Positions 1 through 4,258 of a DNA stretch of 6,482 nucleotides are shown here, piece by piece. Origin of the DNA: Chloroflexota bacterium (GTDB lineage: Bacteria; Chloroflexota; Dehalococcoidia; JACPPY01); contig JACPRR010000279.1 of NCBI GenBank assembly GCA_016189825.1, positions 1 to 6,482 of the forward strand, in the 5' to 3' direction. The translations under genes and the position numbers were made by a program. The notes beneath the pieces are model-generated. The model searched no databases, was not told the origin of the DNA, and was given only the letters and a program-made list of their open reading frames with translations. Every line of letters starts with the position of its first letter. Positions within the stretch are counted from its first letter, which is position 1.

Positions 1-239
1 ACCAGATACACCGCATCATGCACCTGTGGAAGGCGGGCGATTTGCAGAAGGTAGATGGCTACCTGGAGGACCAGGGGTTGCGGCGCAACCCGCTCTTCGC
101 CAGGGTATTACAGGCCCTCATTGAGCTAGCGCGCAAGGACAACCAGCCGGATGAGGTATCCTTGCTGGAGAGTATCATGAATCACATTACTGCGCGGGGA
201 ATGCATCCCCAAATGCGGCTGATAACCGCTGAGGAATAG
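1..239 (+). CDS. C-terminal end of a DUF1156-type adenine-specific DNA methyltransferase (5' end outside window)
   Basis: Seen: the frame is open from base 3 (Q-I-H-R-I before the first ATG at 18) to TAG at 237-239, so this is the tail of a longer gene and not a 73-residue protein starting at 18. Key stretches are HRIMHLWKAGD, VDGYLEDQGLRRNPLF and a final helical segment with LLESIMNH. Known: from memory, DUF1156 (COG1743) methylases end with just this type of segment, H-R-(L/I)-M-H-L-W-(R/K)-A-G-D followed by GLRRN and LLESISNH. These proteins are about 900-1000 residues and methylate adenine in DNA. Their catalytic motifs lie far upstream of this fragment, so activity cannot be judged here. 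Context: it ends 10 bases before the DUF433 gene, and a DUF499 ATPase gene lies further downstream; DUF1156 and DUF499 genes are commonly neighbours. Inferred: it is the modification enzyme of a defence-like operon. The tail assignment is fairly confident; the exact subfamily is not. Confidence 0.8.
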   Translation, partial: QIHRIMHLWKAGDLQKVDGYLEDQGLRRNPLFARVLQALIELARKDNQPDEVSLLESIMNHITARGMHPQMRLITAEE

Positions 240-243
240 GAGG
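238..243 (+). promoter_or_regulatory. Ribosome binding site of the DUF433 gene
   Basis: A perfect AGGAGG lies 6 bases before the ATG at 250. It overlaps the last two bases of the upstream TAG stop, so ribosomes finishing the methylase could reinitiate directly on the antitoxin gene. It fixes 250 as the start. Confidence 0.75.
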
Positions 244-249
244 ATAGCC

Positions 250-498
250 ATGACAAAACAGGAACTGTTGTCTCGCATCTCGATTGACCCCAAGGTCTGC
301 TTCGGCAAACCTTGCATCAAAGGCCACCGGATATGGGTCTCCTTGATCCTGGACTTTTTGGCCAGCGGCATGACCGTCAGGGATATCCTGGAACAGTATC
401 CCGGCCTCGAAGAGGCGGATGTCCGGGCGTGCATAGCCTACGGAGCTGAGATGGCGAGGGAGCGGTACATCGAAATCCCCATGGAGACAGCGAGTTGA
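250..498 (+). CDS. DUF433 domain protein, probable antitoxin of a DUF433/DUF5615 pair
   Basis: Seen: 82 residues, nearly all one DUF433 domain. It has IDPKVCFGKPCIKGHRIWV at about 11-29, close to the family signature G-K-P-x-I-K-G-x-R-(I/V). This is followed by a helix-turn-helix-like part, LASGMTVRDILEQYPGL, at about 37-53, and then a helix with ADVRACIAYGAEMA. Known: DUF433 proteins are small VapB-like DNA-binding antitoxins usually encoded directly before a DUF5615 PIN-like protein. In such pairs the antitoxin neutralises the toxin and may repress its own promoter. Context: it sits 10 bases after the methylase stop and overlaps the next gene by 4 bases, the usual antitoxin-first order. Odd: no room exists for a promoter of its own in the 10-base gap, so any autoregulation would need an operator further upstream. 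The family call is strong; the antitoxin role rests on family and neighbour. Confidence 0.9.
   Translation: MTKQELLSRISIDPKVCFGKPCIKGHRIWVSLILDFLASGMTVRDILEQYPGLEEADVRACIAYGAEMARERYIEIPMETAS
483..487 (+). promoter_or_regulatory. Ribosome binding site supporting the TTG start at 495
   Basis: GGAGA lies 7 bases before TTG (495-497), inside the last codons of the DUF433 gene. No ATG or GTG sits at the position where the family's N-terminal M-(R/K)-(L/I)-K-L-D-E-N must begin. This motif and the 4-base overlap TTGA therefore decide the start. Confidence 0.55.
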
Positions 499-878
499 GA
501 CTCAAGCTGGACGAGAACCTGGGCAAGAACGCGGCTGAAGCCTTACAGCAGGCCGGCCATGACGTTGCTACCGTGCCCAGCCAGAGGCTTTTTGGCACGG
601 AGGACAGGGCGCTGATCGAGATATGCCGCAGAGAGGCAAGATGTCTGGTGACTCTTGACCTTGAGTTCGGCAACCCCCTGCTGTTCAAACACTCCGAATA
701 TGCTGGCACTGCACTGCTGCGGCTGCCGCCGAAACCTTCGCCGCAAGACCTGTTAGACGCGGTACACACGCTTGTCCGCAGCCTTGCTGGGGGAGCGAAT
801 ATCGCCGGGAAGCTCTGGGTGGTCCAGCGGGGCCGCGTTCGAGAGTATCAGCCGGAGGAGGAACGCAACGATGGCTAG
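495..878 (+). CDS. DUF5615 PIN-like protein, probable toxin (Mut7-C/VapC-like RNase fold)
   Basis: Seen: 127 residues. It opens with RLKLDENLG, giving the acidic pair D6/E7, and has GTEDRALIE at about 34-42 (E36, D37) and CLVTLDLEFGNPL at 50-62 (D55, E57). This is the spacing of acidic residues expected of a PIN-like metal site. The C-terminal ~35 residues (GKLWVVQRGRVREY) form the usual closing strands. Known: DUF5615 proteins belong to the PIN-like superfamily, are typically 110-130 residues and are the presumed RNase toxin partner of DUF433 antitoxins. Context: the TTG start overlaps the DUF433 stop and the stop TAG at 876-878 lies inside the start of the DUF499 gene, so all are translationally linked. 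Odd: the residue two after D55 is Glu, where I would expect Asp in T-L-D-x-D-F. This conservative change may keep metal binding. Whether it is an active toxin or a structural part of the defence operon cannot be told from sequence. Confidence 0.88.
   Translation: MRLKLDENLGKNAAEALQQAGHDVATVPSQRLFGTEDRALIEICRREARCLVTLDLEFGNPLLFKHSEYAGTALLRLPPKPSPQDLLDAVHTLVRSLAGGANIAGKLWVVQRGRVREYQPEEERNDG
856..861 (+). promoter_or_regulatory. Ribosome binding site of the DUF499 gene
   Basis: AGGAGG, within a purine-rich GGAGGAGGAA stretch, lies 9 bases before ATG 871. It is located in the last codons of the PIN-like gene. It supports 871 as the start instead of an earlier in-frame codon at 772, which would add non-family sequence overlapping the PIN-like gene. 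Confidence 0.7.
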
Positions 879-1128
879 TAAAAATGGGAGGGCACCCTGG
901 CACAAGGTGGTCACGCTGCGTGAGGACCTGCGCTCAGGCGACCTGGCGCTGTCTATCTTCGCAGCCGACCTTTACGACGTGGCCATGGGCAAGGGCCAGT
1001 CAGTGTACCGGGACCCAAAGGAGTTCTTCGCTCTCACCTATCCTACGTTCAACCTCCGGGAGATGGCCAAGGATGTCCACTACGGCTTGCAGGAAAGAAT
1101 GACAAAGCCGTACGCCAACTCGAACTGA
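871..1128 (+). CDS. N-terminal fragment of the DUF499 ATPase, before the frameshift
   Basis: An 85-residue reading frame with ATG 871, preceded by a good ribosome binding site. Its first 71 residues match the conserved N-terminal region of DUF499 proteins (WHKVVTLREDLRSGDL, FAADLYDVAMGKG, FNLREMAKDVHY). The last 14 residues (beginning GLQERM) do not look like the family, because the reading has left the correct frame; it stops at TGA 1126-1128. The start overlaps the end of the PIN-like gene by 8 bases. As it stands it would make a short product without the P-loop, almost certainly non-functional. Confidence 0.8.
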   Translation: MASKNGRAPWHKVVTLREDLRSGDLALSIFAADLYDVAMGKGQSVYRDPKEFFALTYPTFNLREMAKDVHYGLQERMTKPYANSN

Positions 1129-1154
1129 CCTACGGCGGGGGCAAGACCCACTCT

Positions 1155-4100
1155 TTGATCACTCTGTTCCACCTGGTCAGCGACCCGGATACCCTTCCTG
1201 ACTTGCCCGCCGTGCGAGAGTTCCGTCAGCACGCCGGCGGCATGGCGCCCCCGAAAACGCGGGTGGCGGTGCTCGCATTCGACAAGCTGGACGTGGAAAA
1301 GGGCATGGAAGTTCGAGGGCCCGACGGCAAGACGCGATGGCTGCGGCACCCATGGAGCGTCCTCGCCTTCCAGATCGCGGGCGCTGACGGCCTGCGCCTG
1401 CTCCATGCCGAAGGGAAGGATACTGAGCGGGAGAGCCCGCCGGCTGAGAACTTGGTCCGGGAGCTCCTGGAATGGCCCCAGAAACAGGGCCTTGCCACCC
1501 TCGTGTTGATGGACGAGGTGTTGATGTACGCCAGGGAGAAAATTGGTCTTGAACCGGCATGGCGGCACCGCATCCAGGACTTCTTCCAGTACCTCACCCA
1601 AGCGGCAACGAAAGTGGACCGGACCTGCGTCGTGGCGTCTCTGCTGGCAACCGATCCGCGCAAGAGCGACGAGCTAGGCAAGGAGATCGCTCAAGAGCTC
1701 TACGCCATCTTTCGCCGGGAGAAAGAGGAGGGCGTCCTGCCTGTCGAGAAGCAAGACGTAGCGGAAGTGCTTCGCCGCCGCTTCTTCACCCCGGCGTCCA
1801 TCGCCGACCGCGAGGCTTTCCGCTCCCATGTGGTATCGGCTCTGGACGGCATCCAGGCTCTCGATGAGTGGACGCAGAAGAATCGTAAGAAAGAGGAAGA
1901 CCGCTACCTGGCGAGCTACCCCTTCCACCCGGAGCTCATCGAAGCCTTCTACGCCAAATGGACGCAGTTGGAAGGCTTCCAACGCACCCGTGGCGTGCTC
2001 CGGACTTTCGCGCTCGCGTTGCGGGATTCGGAGCAATGGGACGCCTCTCCTCTTGTGACGGCCAATGTCTTATTGAACTCGCCAGGGAAACCAGGGCTCT
2101 CGGAGGCGGGCCGGGAGCTGACAGCCGTTGCCCGCTATGAGGAATACGAGGGCAAGCAGCAAGATTGGGCCGGGATACTGGAAGGTGAGCTGAACAAAGC
2201 CCGCGATGTCCAGGAAGATTTTGCTGCGCTGAAGGGGCGAGAGATAGAGCAGGCGGTCATGGCAACATTCCTGCACTCTCAGCCGGTCGGCCAGCGTGCG
2301 CTGACCAGAGAGCTGATAGTCCTCTTGGGAGCCACGAAGCCTGACCGCATCGAGCTGGAGAAGGCCCTGCTGCGCTGGACTGAGGTCTCATGGTTCCTGG
2401 ACGAAGCAGCCACGGTGAGCGATGTCACTCCTGGAGTCCGTGATTTGCCGAAGAGCTGGCGGCTGGGCACCAAGCCGAATCTAAAGCAGATGCATAGCCA
2501 GGCAATAGCACGGGTTTCGCCGGACCTGGTGGAGATGTCACTTCGGGAAGCAATTGGCAAGGCTCAGCAGCTTAGCCGCGGGGCGAACGCTGCAGGCACA
2601 CGTGTGCACAATCTACCCCAGCGACCTCGTGACGTGGAGGACGACGGTGAGTTCCACTACCTAATCCTGGGTCCGTCCGCTGCCTGCGAGGCCGGGAAGC
2701 CCAGCGCCGAAGCGCGCCGCTTTCTCGAAGAGACGACGGGCCCAGACCGCCCGCGAGTTTACCGGAATGCGGTACTCGCGGTCGCACCCGTCAAGGATGG
2801 CCTGGAACTACTCAGAAATCGCCTGCGCGAACATCTGGCCTGGCAGGAAGTCGAGGCATTGCCCGAGGCCAAGAGCTTCGACGACAACCGTAAGGCATTG
2901 CTCAGCGGGTATGTCCGGGCGGCGCGTGAAAAGATCCCGGAGGCCGTGGTCCAGGCCTACAACATCGTGGTCACTGTCTCCGCCAAAGGGGAAATCGAGG
3001 CGTTCAGGCTCACTGTCGGAGGCGATCCGCTCTTCGAGACTGTCAGAAAGGACAAACGGTCACGCATTCAGGAGTCCGCCATCAGCCCGGAAGCGCTTCT
3101 GCCCGATGGTCCGTACAACCTGTGGCGGACAGGAGAGACATCACGGCGAGCCAGCGACCTTGTCCGGGCGTTTGCCCAGTTCCCTCATCTCCCAAAGATG
3201 CTGCGCCAGAAGGATATCGTTGATACGCTGGCACTGGGCTGCGAGCAAGGGTATTTCGTCTTGCGTGTTCCCAGGCCCGACAAGACCGTGCGGACCGTGT
3301 GGCGCGAACGGCCGAGCGATGCAGACCTGAAGGAGCGCGATCTCGAAGTTGTCCTCCCCGAATCTGCGGAACTCACCGCCTTACAACCGGCAGCTCTAGC
3401 CCCCGGCGCCCTGCCCGGGCTCTGGGGCGCCGATGGCTCGTCCGTGACCGTTGGTCAGGCTATCCAGTTCTTCGACGGCAAGCATGTAAGCAAGGTACTA
3501 CGGGAGGGTTATGAAGAGGCTTTCCCGATTCCCAAGGCGCCGCGCCAGGTTATTGAGCAGGCCATCGAGGAGGCAGTGGAATCAGGCGTCTTGTGGCTGA
3601 TCTCAGGGCCGGCAAGCGTGTACAAAGAACCCGTGCCCCTTGGTGTGCTCACTGACGCCGCTGCGTTGCATCCCCGCCCTGCGGACATTCCAGCCACCGC
3701 CGTGCTCCCGCAAAACCTGAGGGCCGCGTGGGCAAAGGAGATCAGCACCGGAGCAGCCATCTCCAGCGCTCTGTCCATTGCCGCAGGGAAGCCGTTGCCG
3801 TGGTCAGTCGTGGTTCAGGCCATTGACAGCGCCGTGCGGTCACGGCTACTGGAGCGTGCGGAAGATTCAGGTCCGTGGCCCTGTGACTGGACCGGTGCAG
3901 CTAACATCCGTTTGCGGATACCGAAGGAGGCGCCGCCACCTCCACCTCCTCCCCCACCGACAACGCCGACGCACAAATACGCAGAGGCGACGTTAGAACC
4001 TTCCGAGATTCAAGATTTGGCTGACGGCCTCGGCGACATCAAAAAGGCGGCCGCGGGTGTTGACCTCAAGTTCGTTGTTCGGATTGAGTTGCCAGATGGA

Positions 4101-4175
4101 ACAGTAGAACCTCAATTCATTACCACACTTAATGATGTCTTGGCAAAGGTGTCGGTAAAGCTGAAGTTGGAGTAG
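1155..4175 (+). CDS. Main body of the DUF499 ATPase, after the frameshift
   Basis: A 1006-residue open frame. Its first available start codon is TTG 1155, but family sequence in the same frame already begins at about 1084. The TTG is the leucine directly after the P-loop G-G-G-K-T-H-S (1134-1154), so translation from it would yield a protein with Walker B (D/E at 1512-1517) but no nucleotide-binding loop. No ribosome binding site is evident: the bases before it are the P-loop codons. It is therefore best read as the downstream part of the split gene and not as an independent gene. Later parts are intact: FHPELIEAFY and the arginine-rich FQRTRGVLR segment (about 1917-2003), a long middle region without named motifs, a nine-proline linker at 3933-3959 and a C-terminal module ending V-K-L-K-L-E. 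The last ~95 bases are AT-richer (41 of 95 G/C) than the rest. Confidence 0.82.
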   Translation: MITLFHLVSDPDTLPDLPAVREFRQHAGGMAPPKTRVAVLAFDKLDVEKGMEVRGPDGKTRWLRHPWSVLAFQIAGADGLRLLHAEGKDTERESPPAENLVRELLEWPQKQGLATLVLMDEVLMYAREKIGLEPAWRHRIQDFFQYLTQAATKVDRTCVVASLLATDPRKSDELGKEIAQELYAIFRREKEEGVLPVEKQDVAEVLRRRFFTPASIADREAFRSHVVSALDGIQALDEWTQKNRKKEEDRYLASYPFHPELIEAFYAKWTQLEGFQRTRGVLRTFALALRDSEQWDASPLVTANVLLNSPGKPGLSEAGRELTAVARYEEYEGKQQDWAGILEGELNKARDVQEDFAALKGREIEQAVMATFLHSQPVGQRALTRELIVLLGATKPDRIELEKALLRWTEVSWFLDEAATVSDVTPGVRDLPKSWRLGTKPNLKQMHSQAIARVSPDLVEMSLREAIGKAQQLSRGANAAGTRVHNLPQRPRDVEDDGEFHYLILGPSAACEAGKPSAEARRFLEETTGPDRPRVYRNAVLAVAPVKDGLELLRNRLREHLAWQEVEALPEAKSFDDNRKALLSGYVRAAREKIPEAVVQAYNIVVTVSAKGEIEAFRLTVGGDPLFETVRKDKRSRIQESAISPEALLPDGPYNLWRTGETSRRASDLVRAFAQFPHLPKMLRQKDIVDTLALGCEQGYFVLRVPRPDKTVRTVWRERPSDADLKERDLEVVLPESAELTALQPAALAPGALPGLWGADGSSVTVGQAIQFFDGKHVSKVLREGYEEAFPIPKAPRQVIEQAIEEAVESGVLWLISGPASVYKEPVPLGVLTDAAALHPRPADIPATAVLPQNLRAAWAKEISTGAAISSALSIAAGKPLPWSVVVQAIDSAVRSRLLERAEDSGPWPCDWTGAANIRLRIPKEAPPPPPPPPPTTPTHKYAEATLEPSEIQDLADGLGDIKKAAAGVDLKFVVRIELPDGTVEPQFITTLNDVLAKVSVKLKLE

Positions 4176-4203
4176 TTTGGGGTGAGTGCATGAGCATAGC
4201 GCC

Positions 4204-4252
4204 TAGTCCAAAGTTGATTGGCAATGGATGTTAGTCCAATCGCTCGCCTTTG
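4204..4252. other. Convergent intergenic region with nested inverted repeats and an 8-base direct repeat
   Basis: The 83 bases between the two convergent stops (4176-4258) hold no gene. GATTGG (4216-4221) is complementary to CCAATC (4236-4241), with a 14-base loop. Outside it CAAAG (4209-4213) can pair with CTTTG (4248-4252). TAGTCCAA occurs twice (4204-4211 and 4232-4239). A weak hairpin acting as a bidirectional terminator for the two converging genes is possible. No T-tract follows on either strand, so an intrinsic terminator cannot be claimed. Confidence 0.3.
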
Positions 4253-4258
4253 TCAACG

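Larger units (their letters stand above)
871..4175 (+). pseudogene. DUF499 P-loop ATPase gene (BrxC/PglY-related), split by a single-base frameshift
   Basis: Seen: the family N-terminus (PWHKVVTLREDL, DPKEFFALTYPT) runs in one frame from 871. After Tyr71 (1081-1083) the family sequence goes on in the -1 frame as L-A-G-K-N-D-K-A-V-R-Q-L-E-L-T-Y-G-G-G-K-T-H. Adding one base near 1083-1085 (for example TAC-C-GG to give Y-R-L-A-G) restores 1101 codons with no internal stop. In that product the P-loop GGGKT is residues 89-93, the Walker B (LVLMDE) ends at D215/E216, YPFHPELI begins at 350 and FQRTRGVLR spans 370-378. Nine prolines occupy 1022-1030, followed by a ~70-residue C-terminal module. Known: DUF499 (COG1483) ATPases are about 1000-1150 residues, sit beside DUF1156 methylases and are related to BREX BrxC/PglY. 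Inferred: it is the ATP-driven component of the defence operon. The broken frame means no full ATPase is made if the sequence is correct; a sequencing error is an equally open explanation. Confidence 0.85.

Noticed and set aside
18..239. A stand-alone 73-residue protein starting at ATG 18
   Set aside because: The frame is open to the window edge, and the residues before the ATG continue the methylase tail pattern (H-R-I-M-H-L-W), so it is the end of a longer gene.
1078..1128. Programmed -1 ribosomal frameshifting as an explanation of the split DUF499 gene
   Set aside because: No X-XXY-YYZ slippery heptamer or A-run is present in the zero frame before TGA 1126-1128. Family residues already follow the new frame from about 1084, so a later slip would leave non-family residues in the product.
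772..1128. An earlier start at 772 for the DUF499 N-terminal frame
   Set aside because: It would overlap the PIN-like gene by more than 100 bases and add residues unlike the family. ATG 871 has AGGAGG at a good distance and fits the known N-terminus.
1080..1681. Long minus-strand open frames opposite the ATPase gene
   Set aside because: High GC gives long antisense frames. These lack family motifs and ribosome binding sites, and they lie opposite a clear coding frame.
3933..3970. CCN-rich run as a DNA tandem repeat or CRISPR-like element
   Set aside because: It is a proline codon run with varied third bases inside an intact coding frame, and there is no spaced repeat unit.
4204..4252. A rho-independent terminator
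   Set aside because: The stem is short with a 14-base loop and is AT-containing, and no T-tract follows on either strand. It is reported only as a weak hairpin.
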